The translations under genes and the position numbers were made by a program. The notes beneath the pieces were generated by a model, which saw only the letters and a program-made list of their open reading frames with translations, was not told where the DNA came from and made no database searches. Shown piece by piece: positions 18,523 to 26,915 of a stretch of 64,000 nt of DNA. The stretch comes from Phycisphaerae bacterium (GTDB taxonomy: Bacteria; Planctomycetota; Phycisphaerae; Phycisphaerales; UBA1924). The first letter of the stretch is position 1. The number at the start of each line of letters is the position of its first letter. The DNA lies in contig BJHL01000008.1 of NCBI GenBank assembly GCA_014192545.1, forward strand, positions 62,001 to 126,000, read 5' to 3'.

Positions 18523-20337
18523 ATGACCTCTACCCCCTCCCGTCCCAGCGTTGCGCCTTCGGCGCGTCCGGTTGATCCGCAAGCCGTCACGATTTCGGGG
18601 TTGGTGGTGGACCCGAGTTACGGGCCTACTGAGCAGAAGTATTTGGAGGCGGAGTCGCTGAAGAACATGCCGCGGGATTTGCCGGCGCCGGGGCAGTATC
18701 CGTTTACGCGCGGGCTGTTTCCGCAGGGGTATCGCACGCGGCTGTGGACGATGCGGCAGTTTGCGGGGTTTGGGTCGGCGGATGACACGAACAAGCGGTT
18801 CAAGTATTTGCTGGAGCAAGCGAAGAGCTCAACGGCGGCGAATACGGGGCTTTCGACGGCGTTTGATTTGCCGACGCTGATGGGGCGCGACAGCGATGAC
18901 GAGTTGTGCGTTGGTGAAGTGGGACGCTGCGGGGTGGCGATTGACACCATCGAGGACATGCACCGGTTGTACTCGGAGATTCCGATTGACAAGGTGACGG
19001 TTTCGCAGACGATCAACGGGCCGGCGGCGGTGATTTGGGCGATGTATCTGGCGCATGCGCTGCAGCGCGGGATGAGTTGGAGCAACCTTGGTGGGACGCT
19101 GCAGAATGACATTTTGAAGGAGTTTCATAGCCAGAATGAGTTCATTTATCCGCCCGAGCCCAGCGTGAAGCTGGTCGTGGACACGATTGAATTCCAGAGC
19201 AAGTTTGTGCCCAAGTGGAACAGCGTGAGCATCAGCGGCTATCACATTCGTGAGGCGGGCAGCAGCGCGCACCAGGAACTTGCGTTTACGTTGCGCGATG
19301 GGATGGAGTATGTGGAGGCGAGCATTGAACGCGGCTTGCCCATTGATGAGTTTGCGCCGCGGTTGTCGTTCTTCTTCAATAGTCACAATGAGTTCTTTGA
19401 AGAGATTTGCAAGCTGCGGGCGGCTCGGCGGATCTGGGCGCGCGTGATGAAGGATCGGTACGGCGCGCAGAGTGAACGCTCGCTGTATATGAAGACGCAC
19501 GTGCAGACGGCGGGGTGTAGTTTGACGGAGCAGCAGCCGCTGAACAACATTGTGCGAGTGGCGTATCAGGCGATGGCGGCGGTGCTGGGCGGGTGCCAGA
19601 GTTTGCATACCGACAGCATGGACGAGACGCTGGGCTTGCCGACTGAGCAAGCGGTGACGGTTGCGCTGCGGACGCAGCAGATATTGGCGCACGAAACGGG
19701 CGTGACGCGCGTGGCGGATCCGCTGGGTGGGAGCTGGTTCATTGAGAGCTTGACGGACACGATGGAGCGAGAGGCGTTGCGATTGATCGATGAGATTGAC
19801 GGCATGGGTACGTATGCGACGGCACCCAAGCCTGTGACGCAGGCGGACGGGGCGGGGCACAGGGCGTATCAGGCTCGTGGCGGGTTTGGGCGCAGTGTGA
19901 TTTCGGGGATCAACAAGGGTTACTTCCGGCGGAGCATTGCCGAGGCGAGCTATCGCTTTAGTGAAGAGTGCGAAGCCAATGATCGGATTATCGTGGGCGT
20001 GAACGCGTATCAGGACAATGACGAGAAGCGGCCTATTGACATTCTTGTGATTCCGCATCAGGTTGAAGTTGATCAGGTTGAGCGGCTGACTGCGTTCAAG
20101 AAGCGGCGGAATGGCGATGAGGTGAAACTCGCGCTGGATGCGATTCGTGCGGCTTGCCGAGGGCAGCGCAGCGAACTGCGGATGCTTGAGGGCGGCGCGA
20201 AGATGGCAGAAGCGGTGCATGCGACCAACGTGATGCCGGCACTGGTGAACGGTGCGCTGGCGAACTGCACGATGGGTGAGATGGTGCAGGCAATGGCTGA
20301 TATTTATGGGCGGTATAGCGGGGGGCCGGAGTGGTGA
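18523..20337 (+). CDS. Acyl-CoA mutase large subunit, isobutyryl-CoA-mutase-like
   Basis: A 604-residue protein covering the substrate-binding TIM-barrel half of the methylmalonyl-CoA mutase family. There is no C-terminal B12-binding domain, so it needs a separate small subunit, which is not in this window. It carries TMRQFAGFG with Phe80 and LKEFHSQN with Gln204 where methylmalonyl-CoA mutases have Tyr and Arg (Tyr89 and Arg207 of the Propionibacterium enzyme). The Phe/Gln pair is the known isobutyryl-CoA mutase combination. It would interconvert branched and linear acyl-CoAs. The gene stands alone, diverging from argH, with its own terminator. Other specificities such as pivalyl- or hydroxyisobutyryl-type are possible but the residues argue for ICM. 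Confidence 0.88.
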   Translation: MTSTPSRPSVAPSARPVDPQAVTISGLVVDPSYGPTEQKYLEAESLKNMPRDLPAPGQYPFTRGLFPQGYRTRLWTMRQFAGFGSADDTNKRFKYLLEQAKSSTAANTGLSTAFDLPTLMGRDSDDELCVGEVGRCGVAIDTIEDMHRLYSEIPIDKVTVSQTINGPAAVIWAMYLAHALQRGMSWSNLGGTLQNDILKEFHSQNEFIYPPEPSVKLVVDTIEFQSKFVPKWNSVSISGYHIREAGSSAHQELAFTLRDGMEYVEASIERGLPIDEFAPRLSFFFNSHNEFFEEICKLRAARRIWARVMKDRYGAQSERSLYMKTHVQTAGCSLTEQQPLNNIVRVAYQAMAAVLGGCQSLHTDSMDETLGLPTEQAVTVALRTQQILAHETGVTRVADPLGGSWFIESLTDTMEREALRLIDEIDGMGTYATAPKPVTQADGAGHRAYQARGGFGRSVISGINKGYFRRSIAEASYRFSEECEANDRIIVGVNAYQDNDEKRPIDILVIPHQVEVDQVERLTAFKKRRNGDEVKLALDAIRAACRGQRSELRMLEGGAKMAEAVHATNVMPALVNGALANCTMGEMVQAMADIYGRYSGGPEW

Positions 20338-20372
20338 GAGAAAACGCATTGGCATGAACGAGATGGACTTCG

Positions 20373-20398
20373 AGCCCGGCATGTGCCGGGCTTTTTGA
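20373..20398 (+). terminator. Rho-independent terminator after the acyl-CoA mutase gene
   Basis: Perfect eight-base stem AGCCCGGC / GCCGGGCT with loop ATGT, followed by TTTTT. Confidence 0.85.
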
Positions 20399-20444
20399 TT
20401 TGCTCGTTATTGTGCGAAAGTGTTTCGTTGGGTTATGCTTGTTC

Positions 20445-21236
20445 ATGACCGGCCAGCCTTCAACTGACTCGCAGCGTGTGGTGACTTGGTCGCTCCTTCT
20501 CGCAAAGTGGACGGAATTTGCGAAGGCCTCGACGGTGTTGCCTGACGAGGGCGATGGCGGGCGGGTGAAGCGGCATGTGGCGGCGATCATCGGGTTGCAG
20601 GCGGTTGCTTGTGCTCTGGGTGAAGCGGATGAATTGGCGAGTGACGAGCGGTCGGCGGCGCTTGATTTGGCGGCGGTGCAGATTCGGGTGTTTGCGCAGG
20701 AACTCAACGAGGCGTGGCGCGGTGAGCCCATGCCGGAGGGATTGGTTGAACTTATGGATGATGCGAAGAAGGCGTTGGTTGCGGCGCGAGATGGCGGCGT
20801 CGAATTTACTGTGATGCAGGGGCCGGTGGTGGCGGAGCATCCGGCGGAGTTGGTGGATCGGTTGATCGAAGCGGAGTTTGGCGGTGATTTGTATCTGGCG
20901 GCACCCGGCGTGCCGATTTTCGCGGGGTGTCCGGCGGGGTTTGTGCGACTTGCGAAGGGCGGGGCGCCGAGTAGCGATGTGGTTGCGGCGATTGTGGAAT
21001 TTCTGGGCAAGGGGCAAGTGAAGTACAAGGGTGCGCCGCGATTTCGGCAGGCGTATCGGCAGTTTGATTTTTCGAAGGGTGGGCCGGTGCGGGATGTAGT
21101 GGTGGTGAACGACGATGCGTTGGCGGCGGGGCAGCCTTTGCTGGTGCCGGCGATTTTGCGTGGTGTGTTGCAGCCTGTGCCGCTGCCGATTCCTGGGGCG
21201 CGGCATCAGGAGGAGTTGCCGGTTGAGTTTGAGTGA
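20445..21236 (+). CDS. Conserved-looking hypothetical protein
   Basis: A 263-residue soluble protein I do not recognise. It has an alpha-helical N-terminal half (TWSLLLAKWTEFAKAS and a later QAVACALGEADEL segment) and a mixed C-terminal half with KGAPRFRQAYRQFDF. No signal peptide or TM helix is visible. ATG at 20445 is preferred to a TTG at 20400, which would overlap the upstream terminator. A shared bidirectional terminator follows. Third-position GC usage is like its neighbours, so this looks like a resident gene. Confidence 0.7.
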   Translation: MTGQPSTDSQRVVTWSLLLAKWTEFAKASTVLPDEGDGGRVKRHVAAIIGLQAVACALGEADELASDERSAALDLAAVQIRVFAQELNEAWRGEPMPEGLVELMDDAKKALVAARDGGVEFTVMQGPVVAEHPAELVDRLIEAEFGGDLYLAAPGVPIFAGCPAGFVRLAKGGAPSSDVVAAIVEFLGKGQVKYKGAPRFRQAYRQFDFSKGGPVRDVVVVNDDALAAGQPLLVPAILRGVLQPVPLPIPGARHQEELPVEFE

Positions 21237-21274
21237 ATTGAAAGTGCGGGCGTGAGTGCGACGCAAATGAATTG

Positions 21275-21303
21275 AAAAACCGCGAGCGTGTGCTCGCGGT
21301 TTT
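21275..21303. terminator. Bidirectional terminator between convergent genes
   Basis: Stem AAACCGCGAGC / GCTCGCGGTTT with a four-base loop, A-rich on one side and T-rich on the other, sits between the plus-strand unknown gene and the minus-strand haloperoxidase gene. Confidence 0.85.
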
Positions 21304-21329
21304 GTATGGATGCTCGTGTAGAACGAAGA

Positions 21330-22637
21330 TTACTTGCGACGGCGACGCAGCGCGACCAAGCCTGCCGCCGCGAGGACGCCAGCGGCGCCGGGCGTGGGAA
21401 CCGCGAGGGCGTTGCCGAAGACCCAGTTGCCGATACCCGTGCCTGCGGCGAGGCCACCGACGTTGTCAAACTGCCAGTGAATGCCGCCGTAGATGCGGCT
21501 CATGCCGGCTTCGTTCATGGCGTCGGTGAAAGAGCTGTAGTCGCGAGTGCGGCCATCGCCAGTGACCGTGAAGTTGAAGCTATCGCTGCCGACGAAGTTA
21601 CGGAGAATGGCGGCGGCTGCGCTGCTGAAGGTGCTATGGCCACTGGTGTAGCTTGGGTGGTTGGGTGTGGCGAAAAGCGGGGCCCATGAGGCATCGCCTG
21701 CGGTGTTGGCGTTGCCGTCGGTGTCGCCCAGCTGGATGCCGGTTTCGGGCCGCCAGAAAAGTTGCGTGTACTTGGTTTCCCACGCGGTGACGCCGGCGTC
21801 AGCGACGGCGAGACCCAGAAGAGCGAAGAGGCGAGAGCTTTGTTCGATGCTGAGGTTTTGTCCGGTCGCGACTTGCTGCGCGACTTTGTTCCATTGGCCC
21901 GGGGGAGTAACGGTGTTGCCACCAGCGCGCCAGAGGAAAGCGGTATCGGTTTGATATTGCGTGCGAGTGGTGCTGTTGAGGCTGCCGAGTTCTTTCACTT
22001 CGTTGTAGGCGGCGGTGTATTGATCGCTGGTGAGCGAAGGCACGGCGGGCGCGGCGAACTGCGATGAACTGTTCACAACGAAAGGACGAACCGAGCCCCA
22101 GTGAGGAAGGATTGCCGAAGCGCTTGCGGGAACTGTGCGCCACGCGCCGGGTTGCGTGCCGTTGGTGAAGGTAACGGAGTTGGTGCTGTTGTCGGTGCTG
22201 CGATTGTTCAGCATCGCAAGAGCGGATTGAGAACCGAGCGTGACGCCGTCGGTTTTCGTGATGCCGTTGGGAATGGCGTTGAGTTGTGCGTTAAGGCGCG
22301 AGTTGATTTGCGTGACGCGAGTGGGGAAGAGATTGAGCATCACGTCAGCGGCGGCCTGTGCGGCGGCGGCTTCTTTGTTTGTCGCGGTGGGGCAGTTAAA
22401 GTACTGCTGATGGCTGCGGAAGTTGCGATCGATGCTGTTCACAGCTTCGAACTGAGCCGTGTGAACCATGGCCATGGCGCGAGCCGCTCGGGGCGGGGCC
22501 ATGTTGGTGGCTTCGATGGCGCTGAGTAGTTCTTGGTTCCAGTCGACGATGACGTCGGCGTGGGCGGCAGTGGCGAATGCACTAGCGGCGAGAACGAGGC
22601 CAGTGGTAATTGAGCGAGTCTTCATGTGTGCAGCCAT
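21330..22637 (-). CDS. Vanadium-dependent haloperoxidase-like protein with PTP-type sorting tail
   Basis: A 435-residue exported protein of the vanadium haloperoxidase/PAP2 superfamily. The vanadate-binding signature is complete: KYTQLFWRP (K-x6-RP), PSYTSGHS (PSGH-type) and SRIYGGIH (SR-x5-H). It would oxidise halides with hydrogen peroxide or act as a phosphatase outside the cytoplasm. The signal peptide ends near ATAAHA. The C-terminus carries a sorting tail starting VPTPGAAG, then a hydrophobic helix and LRRRRK, matching the PTP tail of the protein at 12340. ATG at 22637 has a GGAAAAAG upstream; ATG at 22625 is an alternative. It is probably a substrate of the exosortase at 9383. Confidence 0.88.
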   Translation of the reverse strand: MAAHMKTRSITTGLVLAASAFATAAHADVIVDWNQELLSAIEATNMAPPRAARAMAMVHTAQFEAVNSIDRNFRSHQQYFNCPTATNKEAAAAQAAADVMLNLFPTRVTQINSRLNAQLNAIPNGITKTDGVTLGSQSALAMLNNRSTDNSTNSVTFTNGTQPGAWRTVPASASAILPHWGSVRPFVVNSSSQFAAPAVPSLTSDQYTAAYNEVKELGSLNSTTRTQYQTDTAFLWRAGGNTVTPPGQWNKVAQQVATGQNLSIEQSSRLFALLGLAVADAGVTAWETKYTQLFWRPETGIQLGDTDGNANTAGDASWAPLFATPNHPSYTSGHSTFSSAAAAILRNFVGSDSFNFTVTGDGRTRDYSSFTDAMNEAGMSRIYGGIHWQFDNVGGLAAGTGIGNWVFGNALAVPTPGAAGVLAAAGLVALRRRRK

Positions 22638-22870
22638 TCTTTTTCCGACAGATTCCGACGCGTGCGTAGCAAGGCTGCGTGACGGCCATGCGAACGCGAG
22701 GTATGGGGAACAGACCACGGATTCGCAAAGTCGCCAATGAACTTGGGGATTGCGTGGGTGTGCGGCTCCCTACAGCACGCGTAGACGTGCCAACTTGACT
22801 GGATTGTGGGTGGTTATCTGCCTGTAACGATGTGCAAACCGCATTGCCGCTACGATTGACGCTCCTTCGT

Positions 22871-24841
22871 ATGGATATACAAACCTTTGAAGTTCTGGTA
22901 ATTGGCGGCGGGCACGCAGGCGTTGAAGCAGCGTGGGCGGCGGCGAATTTGTTACATGGAAACGCGACGGTGGGGCTGGTCACGATTGATCCGTCGAAAA
23001 TCGGCGTGATGAGTTGTAACCCGGCTATCGGCGGATTGGCGAAGGGGCAGTTGGTTCGTGAGATTGACGCGCTGGGCGGCATGATGGGGTTAGCCACTGA
23101 TGCGGCGGGCATTCAGTTCAAGATGCTCAACACTAGCAAGGGTGCGGCGGTGCATGGACCGCGTGCGCAGTGCGACAAGTATGCGTATGCGGATGCGGTG
23201 CAGTTGCTGATTGGCTCGCGCGAGGAAATTCGTGTTGTGGCGGGCACGGTGGATGCTTTGATAGTCGAAAACGGGCGATGCAGTGGCGCGATTGTGACCA
23301 GCGGCGGTTCGCAAGTGAAGCTACTCGCCCGAGCGGTTGTGCTGACGACTGGTACCTTCATGCGCGGGCTGATGCACACAGGTGAGAGCAAAACTGCGGG
23401 CGGGCGACACGGCGAAGCGGCGGCACACCGGATCAGCGATTCACTGCGAGAGCTTGGATTTGAACTGGGGCGACTGAAGACTGGCACGCCGCCGCGGTTG
23501 AAACGCGACAGCATCGCGTGGCAGGAACTGGGCGAGCAGTTGCCAGATCAGGAACCGTCGCCGTTTAGTGAGTTGACGAATGCGGCTGTTGCGAGGCCGG
23601 AGCTTGGGGCTTCGGAGGCTTGCACGGCGTGGTGGCGGCGTGAGTTTGAGACGAGCGGCGAAGCCGTTGCGCACGAGTTGTTGCATGCTTGGCGCGATGA
23701 TGGATTTGTACAGCGTGTATTTCCACTGCTGCCTCAGGTTTCGTGTCGTACGACGCAGACATCGGGTGCTTCGCACGCGGTGATTCGCGAGAATGTGCAT
23801 CGTGCGCCTATGTACAACGGGCAGATTGAGAGTGCGGGTCCGCGGTATTGCCCGAGCATCGAAGATAAGGTGATGCGGTTTGCGGATCGTGAAAGTCACG
23901 GCGTGTTTTTGGAGCCTGAAAGCCTGCGCAGTGATTGGGTGTATTGCAACGGAATTAGCAGCAGTTTGCCGGCGGATGTGCAAGACAAGATCGTGCGCGG
24001 CATGCCGGGTTGTGAGGTCGCGGAGATTTATCGTTATGGATATGCGGTTGAGTACGACATGGTGCGGCCGCATCAGATACATGTGACGGGACAGTCGAAG
24101 CTGGTGGCTGGATTGTTTTTGGCGGGGCAGATCAACGGCACGAGCGGATATGAGGAAGCGGCGGCGCAGGGGCTGGTGGCGGGGGCGAATGCGGCGAAGT
24201 ATGCGCGTGGCGAGTGTGAGTTCGTGTTGGGGCGCGAGCAAGCTTACATCGGTGTGTTGATGGATGATCTGGTGACGAAGACGCCCGTCGAGCCGTATCG
24301 GATGTTTACGAGTCGCGCGGAGCATCGGTTGTTGTTACGTGCGGACAATGCGCCGGAGCGATTGACGCATCTGGCGATGGATGCGGGATTGATCGCACAG
24401 ACACGGCTTGGCACGCGGCGGCGCGAGCTGCATGCGAAGCGCACGGAGCAAGTGCACGCATTGCACGCGATGGTGGATGCAACGGCGGTGAACGGTCAGC
24501 CGCTGGAGAAGTTGCTGCGCGGGCAGGCGTTTGAGATCGAGCAGTTCAAGGCTGCGCTGCCGGCAGCGCAGTTTGATGAATCAGTGTGGCGCACGGTGCA
24601 TGCTGAGCGGCGGTACGCGGCGTATATCGTTCGGCAGCGGGCGGAAGTGAAGCGGCAAGCGGAGATGGAGCACAAGCGGCTGCCGCAGAGCGTGGACTAT
24701 TTGGCGATTCAGCACTTGCGGCCTGAAGCGAGGCAAGCGCTGCATCGCTTTGCGCCGACGACCTTTGGGCAGGCTGCGCGGCTTGAAGGTATTACACCGG
24801 CCGATATTACGTTGCTCAGCGTGTTGATGTCGAAGCGGTGA
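22871..24841 (+). CDS. mnmG: tRNA uridine-5-carboxymethylaminomethyl modification enzyme MnmG
   Basis: A 656-residue FAD enzyme that with MnmE modifies U34 of certain tRNAs. The FAD-binding motif VIGGGHAGVEAA is at about residues 8-19, CNPAIGGLAKG follows, and the GidA signatures GTPPRL and QINGTSGYEEAAAQG are present. The ATG at 22871 gives the expected N-terminus; 13 extra in-frame residues upstream are unlikely to be real. Its 3' end overlaps the convergent minus-strand gene by 26 bases. No mnmE is visible in the window. Confidence 0.97.
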   Translation: MDIQTFEVLVIGGGHAGVEAAWAAANLLHGNATVGLVTIDPSKIGVMSCNPAIGGLAKGQLVREIDALGGMMGLATDAAGIQFKMLNTSKGAAVHGPRAQCDKYAYADAVQLLIGSREEIRVVAGTVDALIVENGRCSGAIVTSGGSQVKLLARAVVLTTGTFMRGLMHTGESKTAGGRHGEAAAHRISDSLRELGFELGRLKTGTPPRLKRDSIAWQELGEQLPDQEPSPFSELTNAAVARPELGASEACTAWWRREFETSGEAVAHELLHAWRDDGFVQRVFPLLPQVSCRTTQTSGASHAVIRENVHRAPMYNGQIESAGPRYCPSIEDKVMRFADRESHGVFLEPESLRSDWVYCNGISSSLPADVQDKIVRGMPGCEVAEIYRYGYAVEYDMVRPHQIHVTGQSKLVAGLFLAGQINGTSGYEEAAAQGLVAGANAAKYARGECEFVLGREQAYIGVLMDDLVTKTPVEPYRMFTSRAEHRLLLRADNAPERLTHLAMDAGLIAQTRLGTRRRELHAKRTEQVHALHAMVDATAVNGQPLEKLLRGQAFEIEQFKAALPAAQFDESVWRTVHAERRYAAYIVRQRAEVKRQAEMEHKRLPQSVDYLAIQHLRPEARQALHRFAPTTFGQAARLEGITPADITLLSVLMSKR

Positions 24842-25586
24842 ATGACGCCGCGGTTGACGCGAGCACGCCTTTGCGATGCACAGATGTGATGCGAACCACT
24901 GGCATGCCCGCGAGTGTGCCGGGTATGCCTGTCATTTCCACGGACTCGCCTATGAAGTCGCTTGTGGTGGTTGGCAGCGGCTGGGGGAGGATGAGATATG
25001 CGATGTCGCCGGAGACAAAGAGCGCGGGGATGCCGTTACCGACGCAGAGCGTGGCGCAGGCTTTGTGGGTTCTGCCGTCGCCGGGCTTCATGGCGCCGAG
25101 GTAGCATTTTGCGTCGACGATCTCGCCAGTGAGGGTGAGTGTGGTCGTGTCGAAGATCGGTTGGAGAGGTGGGGCTGGCTGCGGCGTGTTTGTGTTGGTA
25201 GAGATGATTTCGAGAGCTTCGAACTCGCCGCGTGAGAGCGACGTGCCGGTGAGTGTGACGCGCTGGCCGGCGAGCGAACCCGCGCGAGATTGGGCGCCGT
25301 GCTTGCCTTCTTCGACGAGCAGTGTGATGCGCGGCGTCGGAGAATCTTCGATAAGGAGTGGAACGGGGGCTGCGTAAATCATGCCGGAACGCTGCGTGGG
25401 TGTGGTAGTCCATGTGGCGGTGCCGGGGCTGCGCTGCGAGAGGGCGAGGCCAGCGGCGATGAAGAGGAGCGTTGCTGCGAGGCCTGGGATGAGAACGACG
25501 AGCGTGCGGCGCGTGGACTGTGGGACGGGGCGATAGCCGACGTAGAGATCGGGCGGTGCATGTTGCGTTTTTTGATCGGTTGTCAT
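24816..25586 (-). CDS. Membrane-anchored Cys-motif protein of the Rieske redox operon
   Basis: A 256-residue protein with one TM helix (about 30-50) and an extracytoplasmic region. It has two beta-rich, possibly OB-like segments (RVTLTGTSLSRGEFEALEI and VEMTGIPGTLAGMPVVRI) around a striking motif, DAKCYLGAMKPGDGRTHKAC followed by ATLC and GIPALF. The three cysteines and a histidine suggest metal, heme or disulfide chemistry. It overlaps the upstream ferric-reductase/Rieske gene by ATGA, so translation is coupled. I recall similar motifs next to Rieske-type genes in other bacteria, but no function is established here. It is the last gene of the operon and overlaps mnmG convergently. Confidence 0.75.
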   Translation of the reverse strand: MTTDQKTQHAPPDLYVGYRPVPQSTRRTLVVLIPGLAATLLFIAAGLALSQRSPGTATWTTTPTQRSGMIYAAPVPLLIEDSPTPRITLLVEEGKHGAQSRAGSLAGQRVTLTGTSLSRGEFEALEIISTNTNTPQPAPPLQPIFDTTTLTLTGEIVDAKCYLGAMKPGDGRTHKACATLCVGNGIPALFVSGDIAYLILPQPLPTTTSDFIGESVEMTGIPGTLAGMPVVRITSVHRKGVLASTAASFTASTSTR

Positions 25587-26611
25587 GCCGGTCGCTCCGG
25601 GGTAGTCGTTTGCGGCGTAGTGCGCACTTGCACGGTGGTGCCTTGGATGCGCACTTCGTACCTGGCGAGTTGCTCGGTGAAGGGGGGCGGGCTTGCGCCA
25701 GTTTCGGGAAGATACTGATAGCCGTGCCACGGGCAGGTGATGCAGCCGTCGATGATTGCGCCTTCGCCGATGGGGCCGCCTTGGTGCGAGCACACGTTGG
25801 AGATGGCGTGGAACTCGCCTTTATGCTGGAAAACGGCGATGCTTTCGCGATTGCGCGGGCAAACGATCTTCGCGCGGCCTTCGATGAAGTCAGTTGTGTT
25901 GGCGACTGACATCCAAGTCGCGGCTTCACGCTCGGCGGCGAGATCAGTTCGGCGCTGCTTGATGGCGGCGGCTGCGTGGAGCATGCTGAGTGTGGCGGCG
26001 CCGACGAGAAGCGAGATGGCACCGAGAGTGGTGCGTTCGCTTTGCATTGCACCCAAAAGCACGTGTGCGGTGATAAGCGCGTACGCGATGTAGATGAGCA
26101 TGTGGAGCGATTTCCACGTTCGAGGCGAGAGCCACTTGAGCCAGAAGTCGTGGCTGGTTGCGGCGAGTGTGGCGAGGATGAGCAGCGCGAGCATGCCCAG
26201 CCACTCGAAGGGAAAGCCGCTGATGCTGCGGATATCGCCAGCGGCGAGGATGGCGCGGAGCGGGAAGACGCCTGCGAATGCGCCGTAGAAGAGCGTGGCA
26301 AGTGTGGCGTGGAAGGCGCAGACGAGGAAGGTTGCAACGCCGAGGTGTCGGCGGTTGTAGAGCAGTGGGGCGGTGATGGGCCAGAGGCGTGCGAGCGGTC
26401 CGATGGCGAGGGTGATGTGCAGCAATGTGAAGCCGCAGACGGCGGTGGCGCGAAGCAGCAGGATTTCGTCGGAGATTGCTTGCGGCGAACGATGTGAGAG
26501 TTTGGAGAAAACGAAGAAGGCCGCGATGAAGGCAAAGATGCTCGCGACGAGGATGATGTCGTACGTGCGTTTGTGCGGATTCCACTGCACAAGGCTGTAG
26601 GATGCGCTCAT
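25583..26611 (-). CDS. Ferric-reductase-like transmembrane / Rieske [2Fe-2S] fusion protein
   Basis: A 342-residue membrane protein. The N-terminal two thirds has about six TM helices with histidines placed as in ferric-reductase-like heme domains (TLLHITLAIG, RRHLGVATF and CAFHATLA, KSLHMLIYI and ALITAHVLLG). The C-terminal part is a Rieske domain with cluster ligands CSHQGG and CPWHGYQY. Together they suggest transmembrane electron transfer from a Rieske cluster through hemes. ATG at 26611 follows GGAGG and overlaps the preceding 36-codon gene by ATGA, and its own stop overlaps the next start by ATGA. The electron donor and acceptor are unknown. Confidence 0.85.
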   Translation of the reverse strand: MSASYSLVQWNPHKRTYDIILVASIFAFIAAFFVFSKLSHRSPQAISDEILLLRATAVCGFTLLHITLAIGPLARLWPITAPLLYNRRHLGVATFLVCAFHATLATLFYGAFAGVFPLRAILAAGDIRSISGFPFEWLGMLALLILATLAATSHDFWLKWLSPRTWKSLHMLIYIAYALITAHVLLGAMQSERTTLGAISLLVGAATLSMLHAAAAIKQRRTDLAAEREAATWMSVANTTDFIEGRAKIVCPRNRESIAVFQHKGEFHAISNVCSHQGGPIGEGAIIDGCITCPWHGYQYLPETGASPPPFTEQLARYEVRIQGTTVQVRTTPQTTTPERPA

Positions 26612-26718
26612 GGTGTGCCTCCACTGCCAAGCATGAGCCACGCGGCAGCAGCAAGGGCGCAGATCACGAACAACGCTGGTGCGAAGACGCGGTGGATGGA
26701 GCGTTGACGCTGAGTCAT
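26608..26718 (-). CDS. 36-residue single-helix membrane microprotein
   Basis: A small gene: MTQRQRSIHRVFAP followed by a hydrophobic helix and a GGTP end. Its start overlaps the stop of the preceding 65-codon gene (TAATG) and its stop overlaps the Rieske-fusion start (ATGA). This double translational coupling is the main evidence that it is real. It could be an accessory subunit of the membrane redox complex. Confidence 0.65.
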   Translation of the reverse strand: MTQRQRSIHRVFAPALFVICALAAAAWLMLGSGGTP

Positions 26719-26915
26719 TACTTGTGCTCCGTTGGTGTCAAAGCACGCAGCGCGAGCAGAGGCCAGAGCAGTGCAGCGGCGGGCAGCCACATGGTGCGTA
26801 CGAGCAGCGGGGCGATGCGCGAGGCGTGATCGCCGCGCGGTGCGATGGCGAAAATGAAAATCGGCGCGAAGACCGCGCCGATGCAGAGGTAGATCAGGAT
26901 TGCGGTAAGGAGCAT
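26718..26915 (-). CDS. 65-residue two-helix membrane protein of the redox operon
   Basis: A small protein with two predicted TM helices (LLTAILIYLCIGAVFAPIF and LPAAALLWPLLALRAL). Its start lies within the last 22 bases of the DoxX gene and its stop is joined to the next start as TAATG. No family was recognised; the placement suggests a subunit of the same membrane complex. Confidence 0.68.
   Translation of the reverse strand: MLLTAILIYLCIGAVFAPIFIFAIAPRGDHASRIAPLLVRTMWLPAAALLWPLLALRALTPTEHK

Noticed and set aside
18829-20382. 517-codon minus-strand open frame
   Set aside because: Lies opposite the acyl-CoA mutase gene; His/Arg-rich translation typical of an antisense frame in GC-rich DNA.
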